A stretch of DNA of 64,000 nt, taken from Polaromonas sp. A23 (GTDB taxonomy: Bacteria; Pseudomonadota; Gammaproteobacteria; Burkholderiales; Burkholderiaceae_C). Location of the stretch: NCBI RefSeq assembly GCF_002001015.1, contig NZ_MUNO01000041.1, forward strand, positions 62,001 through 126,000, in the 5' to 3' direction. Each line of letters begins with the position of its first letter. Positions within the stretch are counted from its first letter, which is position 1. A program made the position numbers and the translations under genes. The notes under the pieces were generated by a model that made no database searches, was not told the origin of the DNA, and worked only from the letters and a program-made list of their open reading frames with translations. Of this stretch, positions 28,775-37,619 are shown piece after piece.

Positions 28775-29194
28775 ATGAACACACCCGCCCGCCATCTCAT
28801 CTTTCACGGCACCATCGTGCTGCTGTTCGGCTTGCTCTGCGGTGGCCCTTACGCCAGCGCCATCAAACGCCAGGCCGCTGCGCACATCGTCCACTCCTGG
28901 CGCGTGGCCCATGCCAGCCTGCCAATGGGCGCAACAGTCATGCTTGCGGTCGGCGCACTGCTGTCGCACCTGGCAGGTGGCGCGGCCCTGCACTGGTTTA
29001 TCGCCGTCTCCCTCATCGTCTCGTCGTACGCCTTCTGCTTCTCACTGCCCCTGGCCGCCCTCGCCGGCCACCGTGGTTTGTCATCGGGCGGGCCGCTGTC
29101 GGCACGGTTGGTGTTTGCAGGCAACCTGCTGGGTGCTTGGGCATCGGGGCTGGCTGCAGCGGCGCTGGTGTATGCAGCTTATGTTTCGTTGTAG
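28775..29194 (+). CDS. Four-helix membrane protein
   Basis: 139 residues from ATG 28775. Four hydrophobic helices (about 8-28, 44-70, 72-95, 108-136). HLIFHGTIVLLFGLLCGG and WRVAHASLPMGATVML recall styrene-oxide-isomerase-like small membrane proteins, but the resemblance is weak and I would not assign that activity. It probably shares a transcript with the gene 17 bp upstream. Confidence 0.6.
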   Translation: MNTPARHLIFHGTIVLLFGLLCGGPYASAIKRQAAAHIVHSWRVAHASLPMGATVMLAVGALLSHLAGGAALHWFIAVSLIVSSYAFCFSLPLAALAGHRGLSSGGPLSARLVFAGNLLGAWASGLAAAALVYAAYVSL

Positions 29195-29290
29195 GCTATC
29201 GCGATAGAGAAATCATGATCTACCTGATGGGGCTGCACTCCGAACGCGAGCCCAGCCCCGTGTTCAAGCAATACTACAAATCCTGACACC

Positions 29291-29650
29291 GTGGCCAACG
29301 ACCGAATTTCCAAACTGCTCGAAGACATACGTCTTCTCGATCCTGAACGCTTCGAGCTTGTGCAGGCGCTGAGAAAAATCATTCTTGGTCTGGATTCCTC
29401 AATCACCGAAGAGGTGAAATACGGCGGCTTTCTGTTCTCCGCTGGAAAGCCATTTTGCGGAATCTTCTCCTATGCAAAGCACGTTTCCCTGGAGTTCGGT
29501 GAGGGCGCATCACTTCCAGACAAGTTCAAGGTGCTTGAGGGCGAAGGCAAGTTCCGCCGCCACATCAAATTGTCATCGGCTTCGGATATCACAGGCAAGC
29601 ATGTCCGTGAATATCTTGTTCTAGCGCTCAAGCTGGCAGCGAAGGCGTGA
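29291..29650 (+). CDS. DUF1801 protein
   Basis: 119 residues starting at GTG 29291. DUF1801 (YdhG-like) features: ERFELVQALRKIILGLDSSITEEVKYGGFLF, then FSYAKHVSLEFGEG and RRHIKLSS. Small cytoplasmic protein of unknown biochemical role. A short open stretch just upstream (29215-29286) may be the tail of a lost gene. Confidence 0.82.
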   Translation: MANDRISKLLEDIRLLDPERFELVQALRKIILGLDSSITEEVKYGGFLFSAGKPFCGIFSYAKHVSLEFGEGASLPDKFKVLEGEGKFRRHIKLSSASDITGKHVREYLVLALKLAAKA

Positions 29651-29707
29651 GAGTCTATTGCAACAAGATCTGATCCAACCATCAGTCAACAATTTATTCG
29701 TCGCTGA

Positions 29708-30214
29708 ATGAGTGAGAACTCGCCAATTCCCGAATACCGAACCTCCTGGTATGGACGGTTCGGCTATTTGATTATGGCGACCGCGAGTTCCGTAATGTTT
29801 GCGCCGATGGCGCTGCTGTTCTTGCCTGGCCCTTTTGGTTCTCAGCTATCTATTCCATTGGCAGCGCGGGTAGTTGCGGGACTCTCGTTATTCCTTTTGG
29901 GCTGGCTACTTCTGCTTTGCCTGCGCAGGTTGCTGGGTCCCGGCCGGCGAGTTGCGATCTATCCACGCGGGTTTATCTACCAGGGTCTTTTTGGTGCAGT
30001 GCGCGTGCTTTGGGCCGACATCGATTCATACTGGCTGGGCTATGGCGGCCGGTCTCCGTTCCTGTTTCTGTACGTGAGGCTGAAAGACGGCAGCGGAAAT
30101 CGCAAAAGAAAATTCAAACTGGATGTGTCGGGCCTGAACCCCGGAGCTGAACAACTGACTGAAGAGTTCTTGAAACGAACAGGGCTCAAGCCGAAACCTT
30201 CAACGACGTACTGA
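29708..30214 (+). CDS. Membrane protein with PH-like C-terminal domain
   Basis: 168 residues. Two helices (about 18-40 and 52-75) are followed by a soluble beta-rich part RVAIYPRGFIYQGLFGAVRV, as in bacterial pleckstrin-homology-like proteins (two membrane helices plus a PH fold). No recognised partner. No clear ribosome site; ATG 29708 is the only good start. Confidence 0.6.
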   Translation: MSENSPIPEYRTSWYGRFGYLIMATASSVMFAPMALLFLPGPFGSQLSIPLAARVVAGLSLFLLGWLLLLCLRRLLGPGRRVAIYPRGFIYQGLFGAVRVLWADIDSYWLGYGGRSPFLFLYVRLKDGSGNRKRKFKLDVSGLNPGAEQLTEEFLKRTGLKPKPSTTY

Positions 30215-30305
30215 CCCGACGGACTCACTCCACCGTTGACCACCTATTAACGTCACGCGTTCAAAACACGGCCTCCCCTCTACCCATGCTCTTGAAAGAA
30301 GCACC

Positions 30306-30686
30306 ATGACCCGTCAAATCGTATTCACCCCCAAGGCAGCCAAGCCGCCGCCGTCATACAGCCAGGCAGTCAAGGCCGCGGGCCTGGTTTTTGTTTCGGG
30401 TACAAGCCCGGCTGACCCTGCTACGGGCGCGTTCAAGGGCACAACCATTCAGGAACAAACCCGGCAGTGCCTGACCAACATACAGGCCATTCTTGAGGAA
30501 GCGGGCAGCTCCCTGGACAAGATCGTCAGTGTCACGGTTGTGCTGGCGGACGAAGATGATTTCGCGGGAATGAACGAGGAGTGGCTCAGGTGGTTCCCTT
30601 CGAATCCGCCCGCCCGCCAGGGCGCCAAGCTGCCCGCGCGCGTTCCTGGCCTGAAGGTGTCCGTCGCAGCCATTGCCGAGGCCTGA
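30306..30686 (+). CDS. RidA/YjgF family enamine/imine deaminase
   Basis: 126 residues with PPPSYSQAVKAAGLVFVSGT, then EQTRQCLTNIQAILEEAGSS and the C-terminal RVPGLKVSVAAIAEA (Glu near the active site). RidA trimers hydrolyse reactive 2-aminoacrylate-type intermediates. The usual C-terminal Arg (R-x-x-V) appears as ARVPGLKVSV. It precedes an SRPBCC gene by 59 bp. Confidence 0.9.
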   Translation: MTRQIVFTPKAAKPPPSYSQAVKAAGLVFVSGTSPADPATGAFKGTTIQEQTRQCLTNIQAILEEAGSSLDKIVSVTVVLADEDDFAGMNEEWLRWFPSNPPARQGAKLPARVPGLKVSVAAIAEA

Positions 30687-30745
30687 CCACTCTGCCCCTT
30701 ACGTCCAACTTTGGCGGCACAGAGTCGCCACTACTCCGTACACCT

Positions 30746-31156
30746 ATGCAAGTTGAGCACTCCGTCCTCGTCAACGCGGCGCCCGAGCGGTTGTTCTCTC
30801 TTTATGCCGACGTTTCCAACTGGAATCGCTGGGATCCAGACACCAAGGCCTCATCCATAGGTGGGCCGTTTCAGGCCGGAACGCGCGGCTCTCTCACGCC
30901 AACGAAGGGCAACACTGTCCCCATGCTTCTTACGTCGGTAGTTTCGGATCGCTCGTTCACGGTTGAGGTCAGGATTCCTCTTTTTCGCATGGTCTTCGAG
31001 CATGAACTACTGCCCATGGAAGAGGCCACCAAGGTCATTCATCGCGTCACCTTCTCAGGCGCGCTCGCGTTCCTGCTGGGGCGAGTCATCGGTTCGCAAT
31101 TGAACAAAGGCCTTCCGGTCACGTTAGCCAAGCTGAAGGCGTCGGCCGAGGCCTGA
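30746..31156 (+). CDS. SRPBCC (START-like) ligand-binding protein
   Basis: 136 residues from ATG 30746 (MQVEHSVLVNAAPERLFSLY). Polyketide-cyclase/SRPBCC features: an N-terminal strand, the DVSNWNRWDPDTKAS turn and a long C-terminal helix (QLNKGLPVTLAKLKAS). It binds a hydrophobic ligand in related proteins; the ligand is unknown here. Confidence 0.85.
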   Translation: MQVEHSVLVNAAPERLFSLYADVSNWNRWDPDTKASSIGGPFQAGTRGSLTPTKGNTVPMLLTSVVSDRSFTVEVRIPLFRMVFEHELLPMEEATKVIHRVTFSGALAFLLGRVIGSQLNKGLPVTLAKLKASAEA

Positions 31157-31240
31157 CGCTTTCATCCCGGGGTGGTTCGACAGCAATGGCAGTAGCATCC
31201 ATGTCGGACGCCTAGTGTTCGAAGACCTGATTCCCAGTCC

Positions 31241-32002
31241 ATGAAACCCACTCCCTCCATTCGAATTGCAGCCGCACAGACAGTCAGCACAGCGGGCGAT
31301 GTCGCCGCGAACGTGCGGACGCACACAAAGTTCATCGAGACGGCGCATCAGGCACAAGTCGACCTTCTCGTCTTTCCCGAGTTGTCGCTCAGTGGCTACG
31401 AGTTGCCGCTTCTCCAAGACTGCCGCCTGCAGCCCGACGACAGCCGTCTGGCGCCCATCCGGGACCTGGCGCAAAAGACCCGCATGACGGTGGTTGTCGG
31501 CGCACCCCTTGACCGCGGCGAGGGCGTTGCACCCTCCATCGCTGCCATCACGTTCTTGCCGGACGGAAGTACCTCGGTCTATTGCAAGCAATACCTGCAC
31601 CCCGGCGAAGAGAGGTATGTTGTTGAAGGTGCAGCGGGTAGCCATAGCCATGCCTTTTTTGACAAGTCGTTTGCGTTGGCAATCTGCGCTGATACCTCGC
31701 ACGAACAACACGCTGTGAGCGCGGCAGCTACCGGGGCGTCACTCTATCTGGCGAGCGTCCTTGTGTCGGAGGCCGGTTATGCAGCCGACTCTGCCAAGCT
31801 GCACCGCTACGCCACCGAACTCAACGTCGGCGTACTCATGTCCAATCATGGGGGGCCCTCTGGGGGCTATGTCTCCGCAGGCAGAAGCTCATTTTGGGCA
31901 CCGGGTGGAAAGTTGGTTGTCGCAGCACCCGGCGCCGGCGATTTTCTCGTCATTGCCTCTCATCGCGCAGGAGAATGGAGCGGCGAGGTACTCGCGGCAT
32001 AA
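31241..32002 (+). CDS. Carbon-nitrogen hydrolase (nitrilase superfamily)
   Basis: 253 residues with the catalytic triad Glu47 (VFPELSLSGYE), Lys116 (YCKQYLHPGEE) and Cys149 (LAICADTSHE). It hydrolyses an amide or nitrile in the cytoplasm; close relatives include omega-amidase-type and uncharacterised amidohydrolases. It stands alone with an 84-bp upstream gap. Confidence 0.92.
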   Translation: MKPTPSIRIAAAQTVSTAGDVAANVRTHTKFIETAHQAQVDLLVFPELSLSGYELPLLQDCRLQPDDSRLAPIRDLAQKTRMTVVVGAPLDRGEGVAPSIAAITFLPDGSTSVYCKQYLHPGEERYVVEGAAGSHSHAFFDKSFALAICADTSHEQHAVSAAATGASLYLASVLVSEAGYAADSAKLHRYATELNVGVLMSNHGGPSGGYVSAGRSSFWAPGGKLVVAAPGAGDFLVIASHRAGEWSGEVLAA

Positions 32003-32102
32003 AGCTGATCCCTCCTGACGTCCAGACCGCGTTCCGGCGCTCGCTCACTTCCACCTCGCGCCACAGTGAATCTCAAGCCGTAGCCTGAGCGGGCAGTTTC
32101 GC

Positions 32103-32672
32103 TCAACGCAGCGGCTTCGCCACAAAACCCACCACCAAGCCCTTGGGCGTCACGGTGATGGTGCTGGGCTCCAGGCCCATGCCGTCAGTCAAGGCCAGGT
32201 CTTTGGGCTGCAGCTGGTGCAGCACCACATCCTGCAGGGTTTGCTCGGCCAGCGCCGGGCCGTAAGCCTCAAGAATTTCCGCCTGCCGCGCGGGCATGCC
32301 TGAAAAGCGCAGGGCGTTGACTTTCAATTGATGCGCGCGAATCGACTGATCGGCGGCTTCATAACGCAGCGCGAAGTCCAGATCGAACACGCCGTTGTGG
32401 CGGTCGGGTAGCGCTGGGCCGCTGGCTTCCATTTGAATGGCGGCACCCAGGCGGTTCTGTTCAGGCAGCAGTCGCAGGTTGGGCGTCTGCATGTCTATCG
32501 CAAAGAAGCTGCCGGCCTTGTAGCGCCGCGGAAACCGTTTGCCCAGCGCCTCGCGCATTTGTTCGGTGGTAACGGTGTAACCAGACTGAGCCTGCGCCGC
32601 GCGCAGTGTCGAAGCCGCAGCCCAAACAAGACTTGCGCCCACCGCCAGCTGCAACACCGCGCGGCGCTGCAT
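32103..32672 (-). CDS. DUF1439 exported protein
   Basis: 189 residues from ATG 32672 (MQRRAVLQLAVGASLVWAAA), a Sec-type (or Tat-like RR) signal peptide ending at AAQA. The mature part starts QSGYTVTTEQMREALGKRFPRRYK and is beta-rich, as in the DUF1439 lipid-binding-like family. Probably periplasmic. The longer frame to 32786 would put the signal internally and is rejected. Confidence 0.8.
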   Translation of the reverse strand: MQRRAVLQLAVGASLVWAAASTLRAAQAQSGYTVTTEQMREALGKRFPRRYKAGSFFAIDMQTPNLRLLPEQNRLGAAIQMEASGPALPDRHNGVFDLDFALRYEAADQSIRAHQLKVNALRFSGMPARQAEILEAYGPALAEQTLQDVVLHQLQPKDLALTDGMGLEPSTITVTPKGLVVGFVAKPLR

Positions 32673-33022
32673 GGCTTCTCCTTCCGGATGCTCGGGTTGC
32701 TGCGCGGCTGCAGCACAGGAAGAAGCAGGGAACGTGGTGTCGGTGTTCACGGTGCGAGTGGCCTGAAATTTCATGGCAGTGTTCAAGTGGTCAAGTCAGC
32801 AAGGCTAAGCAACGGGCCCGCCTTGCGATGTAGGCCGATGCCCGGCTTGCAGGCAGGTTGCACGCCCGCCCGCCGCGCGCAGAGGAGGATGCACCGTTTT
32901 TGACCTGCACACCTTGTAACCTGCATACACGCATGGCCACATAAGCTATACACCCGCGACACCTCATCAGGGCCTACTGGCATGGCCCGGATGTCTTACC
33001 GACCGGGTGTCAGGATATTTTC
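32673..33022. other. 350-bp divergent intergenic region
   Basis: Lies between the DUF1439 gene and the lipoprotein gene. A possible promoter for the latter is TTGACC (32900-32905), 17-bp spacer, GCATAC. No ORF, repeat or RNA was recognised. Confidence 0.35.
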
Positions 33023-33355
33023 ATGAAAACGACGCTACTCGTGCTGGCTGCTGCAACCCTGTCGGGCTGCGCGGTGTACCCAGCACCTGCCTACGAGACC
33101 TATGAGACGCCGATGGTGGTGCCTTATGGGGTGGTCCAGCAGCCCACCTATATCTACGGCGGGGCATACCACTATGGTTATCGCTCCTATCCGCGTACTT
33201 ACAGCCGGCCGTACCAGCAGGTGGCTCCGGTACCCATGGTGCCGCAGGTGCACGTGCCGCACCCCGGCCATGGCGTGCGCGAGAGCATTCACGACCGCTT
33301 GCGCGAGGGGCCTCCGCTCCCGCGCCTGCCGGGTCTGCCGCGCCACCGCAGATAA
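33023..33355 (+). CDS. Small Pro/Tyr-rich lipoprotein
   Basis: 110 residues. The signal MKTTLLVLAAATLSGC ends in a lipobox, so Cys16 is probably lipidated. The mature chain is Pro/Tyr/Val-rich (PAPAYETYETPMVVPYG) with many Tyr-Gly and ends in a Pro/Arg tail (LPRLPGLPRHRR). It is likely disordered and attached to the outer membrane. No known family. Confidence 0.7.
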   Translation: MKTTLLVLAAATLSGCAVYPAPAYETYETPMVVPYGVVQQPTYIYGGAYHYGYRSYPRTYSRPYQQVAPVPMVPQVHVPHPGHGVRESIHDRLREGPPLPRLPGLPRHRR

Positions 33356-33404
33356 AGCCGATTTAAGGTGTTTTGACAAAATTCATAAGCAAAATCGCCG
33401 CTTT

Positions 33405-33446
33405 CCCCTTATTCGACGGGCGCTGATAGCTATAAAAACAATAGCG
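33405..33446. repeat. Dispersed AGCTATT repeat copy
   Basis: CCCCTTATTCGACGGGCGC then TAGCTATAAAAACAATAGC, in the convergent space between the lipoprotein and the sensor kinase. Confidence 0.6.
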
Positions 33447-33472
33447 TCTGGTGATGACGCATTCATTTCTCT

Positions 33473-36205
33473 CTACTCGGTCGGCGGTGGCTCAGTTGCC
33501 TCCGGCATTTTGAGGACACGCTGGATGGTGTGGAGCAAATCGGCGTTCGATGTCGAGGCCTTGAGCAGCACCGCATCCGGCCGCGATCTTCCGCCCGGGA
33601 GCACATCGCTTGCCGAGAAGACAATCAGCGACGGCCGGGGGTCCAGCGTATCAATAACCTCGACCAGATCCCACCCCGACTCCTTGCCCAGGGAGAGGTC
33701 CAGCAGGACCAGGTCAAACGGTTTGCTCAGCAGGCATTCGCGCGCCTCTGCAAGCGTGGCGGCAAACTCGAAGCTGGCGAAGTCCGCTGCAATGGCCGCG
33801 GTGATGTGCTGGATATCCAGGTCGTCTTCAACGTGAAGAATGCGCGGCTTCCTGCCCTTGAGCGCCGAGACGGCGCGCTGCATTGACGAGATGAGCCGGT
33901 CTTCGTCAATCGGCTTGGGCAGCCATTCAGACACCGCCGAAGGCCGTTGATCAAGTTTGAGTTCTCCCTGGCCTGGCAGTGCGGAGATGACCACGACCGG
34001 CAAAGACATGGTTTTTTCGTCGTTCCGCAGCGCGTCGAGAAATTCGCCGCCCGTCTGGCCGGGCAGCTTCAGGTCCAGCGTCACGGCGTCGAAGCCGCCC
34101 CGCGCCAGAAATTCGGACGCCTGCTCGGCGCTGTGCGCCATGTCCGAGTCGTAGCCGGCCTTGTCAAGCATGATGCCGATCAGCCTCGCCACATCAACGT
34201 CCCCCTCGCAGATCAGAATGCGGGGCCGCCGCGGCGGTAGCGGCTGGCCGGGCAAGGTTGTCACGGGCAGTTTCCATTCCGGCAGCTCGAAGAAAAACGT
34301 TGTGCCTTTTCCGGATTCGGTTTCAAAACCGATACTTCCGTCCATTCGTTCCACGATGGCGCGCGAAATATTCAACCCCAGGCCAGTACCGCTTTTTTGC
34401 CGTGTGTCCGACGAGTCCGCCTGTGAGAACTTCTGGAAAATGCGCCCACGAAACTCCTCGGGAATTCCGGGGCCGTGATCGTGTATCTCTACCCGCACAC
34501 CCAGGCCCTGGCGCTTGACATGAACATCCACGGTGCCGTCTGCAGGTGAAAACTTCAGGGCATTGGACAGCAGGTTGGTCACAACCTGGGTCAGCCGGTC
34601 CGGCTCCACGTTGACATGCATGTTCTCGTCTTCACAGTGAAGCGCCAGGCGCACCCCGGTTGCCAGGGCAAATCCTTCGTTTGCGGCAACCGCCTGCGTG
34701 ATCAGGGGGACCAGCGGCACCGGCTGCAGTTCCAGCTTCATCTTGCCGGACTCGATTTTTTCAATGTCCAGAATGTCGTTGATCAGGCGAATCAGGCGTT
34801 CGCAATTGCTTTTGGCAATTCCGACCAGGCTCTGCACTGCGTCCGGCAGCTTGCCCGCGACACCGCCGGCTATCAGGCCAAGCGAACCTCGTATGGAGGT
34901 CAGCGGCGTGCGCAGCTCATGGCTCACCGTCGAGACAAACTCGTTTTTCAGCTGGTCAATCCGCTTGAGCTCAGTGATGTCGGTCGCCAGCGAATAAAAA
35001 CCGATCACCTTGCCTTCATCATCGTCATCGCCATAACGCGGAAAATAGTTGACCACGAAGTGGCGACGACCGCCACGCGCCACGCGTTGCTTGCGTTCAT
35101 AGACGACCGGATAGCCAGCCAGCACTTCTTCAACCTTCGAACGCAGGGTTTTTTCGTAATATTCGTCGCCCATGAGCTCCCGCATGGTCTTGCCCAGCAG
35201 TTGTTCACTTGTCAGGCCGAAGGCGTCCTGATAGGCCCGGTTGTGAAAACGGCAGCGTTGCTCAGAGTCGACGTAAGCGACCAAGGCCGGGATGGTGTCC
35301 GTGATTTCATGCAGCAGCCGCTCGCTGGCGCGCAGGTTGTCGGTGGAGCGGCGCAGCGCTGTCGTGTCCCTGCCAGTTCCCCGGTAACCGGTGAAGCGCC
35401 CGGAGGCGTCGAAGATGGGCACCCCGCTGATGCTCAGGTAGCGGACCTCGCCCTTGGAGTCAAGCCGGGTCACTTCAAAATCCCGGAAGGCTTCATGCCT
35501 TTCAAGCAGTGCCTTGTGTGCCGCCCACACACTGTCATCCATGCCCACATGGGCAAGCTCCCAGCGCAGTTTGCCAATGCTTTGTGCACTCGTCACGGAC
35601 GCCATGTCTGCCACATCGCCCGAGATCTGGACAAAGCGAAAGTGTTCGTCCTGCTCCCAAAACCAGTCGTTGGAAAGCTCGACCAGCGCGCGGAAACGCT
35701 CTTCGCCTTCGCGCAGTATTTGCTCGGCGCGCTTGCGTTCGGTGATGTCCTGCATCTGGGAGATGAAGTGCAGCGGCGTTCCGTCAGCACCCCGCACCAG
35801 TGAACAGGTCAGGTGAGCCCACACAATGTGGCCCGACTTGTGCAGGTAACGCTTTTCCCGCTGGTAGGTTTCAATTTCACCGGCCAGTGCACGCTCGCGC
35901 TGCAGAAGGTCTTCCGCCAGGTCTTCCGGATGGGTGACGTCGAAAACGGCCGTGGTCAGCAGCTCGGCCTTCGAATACCCCAGCATGTCGCTGAACGCCT
36001 GGTTCACGCGGAGCCTGTGCGAATCAAGCGCCAGAACGGCCATGCCGATGGCTGCGTTTTCGAAGGCGCTACTGAAGTGCTGGTCGCCTTCAGTGCCGGG
36101 GTCTCCGTTCGCGGGTGCCTGCGCGCCTGCCTGCCGCGCCAGGTTTTCATTCAGACGCGTCAGCTCCGCGATGCGCTCGTGCAGGCTTTGGTCTTTCTGT
36201 TGCAT
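33473..36205 (-). CDS. Hybrid sensor histidine kinase with three PAS and two receiver domains
   Basis: 910 residues from ATG 36205 (MQQKDQSLHERIAELTRLNE), preceded by AGGA; the longer frame reaches into a MITE. Order: PAS (~44-156), PAS/PAC (~167-285), PAS/PAC (~297-412), HisKA with His429 in VSHELRTPLT, HATPase (~525-640), REC1 (from RPRILICEGD) and REC2 (from KPRILHVEDD). REC1 has Glu-Gly-Asp where the acidic triad is usually Glu-Asp-Asp/Asp-Asp, so metal binding may be altered, but LDLKLPG retains the phospho-Asp. No membrane segment, so a cytoplasmic sensor. No cognate output gene is adjacent. Confidence 0.93.
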   Translation of the reverse strand: MQQKDQSLHERIAELTRLNENLARQAGAQAPANGDPGTEGDQHFSSAFENAAIGMAVLALDSHRLRVNQAFSDMLGYSKAELLTTAVFDVTHPEDLAEDLLQRERALAGEIETYQREKRYLHKSGHIVWAHLTCSLVRGADGTPLHFISQMQDITERKRAEQILREGEERFRALVELSNDWFWEQDEHFRFVQISGDVADMASVTSAQSIGKLRWELAHVGMDDSVWAAHKALLERHEAFRDFEVTRLDSKGEVRYLSISGVPIFDASGRFTGYRGTGRDTTALRRSTDNLRASERLLHEITDTIPALVAYVDSEQRCRFHNRAYQDAFGLTSEQLLGKTMRELMGDEYYEKTLRSKVEEVLAGYPVVYERKQRVARGGRRHFVVNYFPRYGDDDDEGKVIGFYSLATDITELKRIDQLKNEFVSTVSHELRTPLTSIRGSLGLIAGGVAGKLPDAVQSLVGIAKSNCERLIRLINDILDIEKIESGKMKLELQPVPLVPLITQAVAANEGFALATGVRLALHCEDENMHVNVEPDRLTQVVTNLLSNALKFSPADGTVDVHVKRQGLGVRVEIHDHGPGIPEEFRGRIFQKFSQADSSDTRQKSGTGLGLNISRAIVERMDGSIGFETESGKGTTFFFELPEWKLPVTTLPGQPLPPRRPRILICEGDVDVARLIGIMLDKAGYDSDMAHSAEQASEFLARGGFDAVTLDLKLPGQTGGEFLDALRNDEKTMSLPVVVISALPGQGELKLDQRPSAVSEWLPKPIDEDRLISSMQRAVSALKGRKPRILHVEDDLDIQHITAAIAADFASFEFAATLAEARECLLSKPFDLVLLDLSLGKESGWDLVEVIDTLDPRPSLIVFSASDVLPGGRSRPDAVLLKASTSNADLLHTIQRVLKMPEATEPPPTE

Positions 36206-36691
36206 GCTGTCCTGCGTCTCTTTCCCTTGTTGCGGGCAATCCACGGCCACCTGTCTATCTTGAACCTTGCCAGCTTGATTTGACACCTCCCGGCACGGCA
36301 ATGGTATGTGGGATTTCCCGCCATCTCGATGATGCGCAGAGTACTCCTTCCCTGGTGGTATGCCTAGTGCAGTGTTGCACGCTATCTGGAACATAAAAAT
36401 GCGTCTTTTGTGCCATGGCTGCGTTGCAAATCCGCGCGATACCTGGGGTATCGCTGTGGTTTGCGCCTTGCCCTGACTCAAAATCCATCATTTTTATTTG
36501 TCCCATCAAGCATGCAACACTGCACTAGCGCGGTGCTGCAGGTGGCCAGTGCTTGACACTTCGCCTTTTAGCCATGGAATCGGCCAGTAGCCCAATGTCT
36601 ATGAGTGCAAGCAGCTATGAAAACAGGAGGGACAGGCTGTCGTTGCGGGAAGCCCGCGCTTGGCGCATCATTGGCAGCAGGAGGAATGGGC
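36206..36691. other. 486-bp intergenic region containing a MITE
   Basis: Holds the 165-bp element at 36364-36528. The rest is the divergent promoter space of the kinase and the B3/4 gene; no further gene was seen. Confidence 0.6.
36364..36528. mobile_element. MITE-like element with 16-bp perfect terminal inverted repeats
   Basis: CTAGTGCAGTGTTGCA (36364-36379) and TGCAACACTGCACTAG (36513-36528) are exact reverse complements, and the match continues three more bases with one mismatch. The outermost CTAG could be a 4-bp target duplication of the type made by IS5-group transposases. The 165-bp body has no gene of its own, but open frames run through it (for example the upstream extension of the kinase ORF). 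A non-autonomous element mobilised in trans is the best explanation. Confidence 0.7.
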
Positions 36692-37408
36692 ATGATTTTC
36701 AGTCACGCAAGTGATATCTGGGCGCACCACCCCGAGCTGGTACCGGGTGCGATGGTGATACAGGGTGTCAACCGGCATGCAGCCGTGGACAAACAGGTCG
36801 CGCGTTTCAGCGCCATGGCCGCGGCCCGGCTGGCAGCCAACGCAGAAGGCGAGCTGCCGGAAATCAAGGCCTGGCGCGCCACGTTTTCGATCATGGGGCT
36901 CAAGCCCACCAAATACCGCTGCGCGGCAGAAGCATTGCTGCGCCGCCTGCGCAAGGAAAACGAGCTGCCGCGCCTGCACCCATTGGTGGACTTGTGCAAC
37001 GCCATCTCGGCCGCCTTTGCCATTCCCATCGCCGTATTCGACATCAATAAAATTTCCGGCGACCTCGAAGTGCGCTACGCCACCGGCACCGAAAACTACG
37101 AAACCTTCTCCGGCGAGGTCGAACACCCCGAGCCCGATGAAATCATTTTTGCCGACGTGGCCGGCAGTGCCCACGCGCGCCGATGGACCAACCGGCAAAG
37201 CAGCCTGTCAGCCGTCAGCGCCGGCACCACCTCAGCATTGATCGTGGTCGAAGCCCTGCATGACCTGGCCTCGCAAGACGTGCGCACACTCCTGGCCGCC
37301 CTCATGCAGGAAATATCGGCCGCGTGGCCGGCGGCCAAGTCCAAGGCCCGTGTGCTCACGCGCTCCAAACCGCACTTTGAATTTGAAGCGGGGCAGGCAA
37401 CGCACTGA
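36692..37408 (+). CDS. B3/B4 tRNA-binding-domain protein
   Basis: 238 residues from ATG 36692 (GGAGG at 7 bp; an ATG six bases earlier is closer to it). The B3/4 fold of phenylalanyl-tRNA synthetase beta subunits occurs here as a free-standing protein: YRCAAEALLRRLRKENELPRLHPLVDLCNA and HPEPDEIIFADVAGSAHARRW. Such proteins are thought to edit mischarged tRNA or act on related substrates. Cytoplasmic; divergent from the kinase across the MITE. Confidence 0.82.
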   Translation: MIFSHASDIWAHHPELVPGAMVIQGVNRHAAVDKQVARFSAMAAARLAANAEGELPEIKAWRATFSIMGLKPTKYRCAAEALLRRLRKENELPRLHPLVDLCNAISAAFAIPIAVFDINKISGDLEVRYATGTENYETFSGEVEHPEPDEIIFADVAGSAHARRWTNRQSSLSAVSAGTTSALIVVEALHDLASQDVRTLLAALMQEISAAWPAAKSKARVLTRSKPHFEFEAGQATH

Positions 37409-37486
37409 CACACCGATGGCGCTTCGGCCTACACGGGGCGCGTGAATTTTTTAGAGCCCAACTGCAACGGCTGAAGTATGTACAAG

Positions 37487-37531
37487 ACACACATGTAAAG
37501 CGAATGCGCTGTCTTGAAACAGCATGTGTGT
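37487..37531. promoter_or_regulatory. Inverted repeat in the leader of the Ala/Lys-rich gene
   Basis: ACACACATG (37487-37495) and CATGTGTGT (37523-37531), with a smaller GCTGT/ACAGC stem inside. It lies ~90 bp upstream of the start and could be a folded 5' leader or an operator. Confidence 0.4.
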
Positions 37532-37619
37532 TGTGTCCCCGGCATGTCTTTGTGAAGCGTTGAACACTGGATCATCATGATTTTCAGCTGGTCACAACAT
37601 GCTTACTCAAAGGACTCTC

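Noticed and set aside
29215-29286. Short frame MIYLMGLHSEREPSPVFKQY.. before DUF1801
   Set aside because: Only 23 codons; might be the tail of a lost gene, but nothing upstream supports it.
31157-31244. Open stretch ending GRLVFEDLIPSP before the nitrilase-like gene
   Set aside because: Too short and without a start; possible remnant only.
34616-35803. 395-codon plus-strand ORF opposite the hybrid kinase
   Set aside because: Antisense of PAS/kinase domains; composition is that of a shadow frame.
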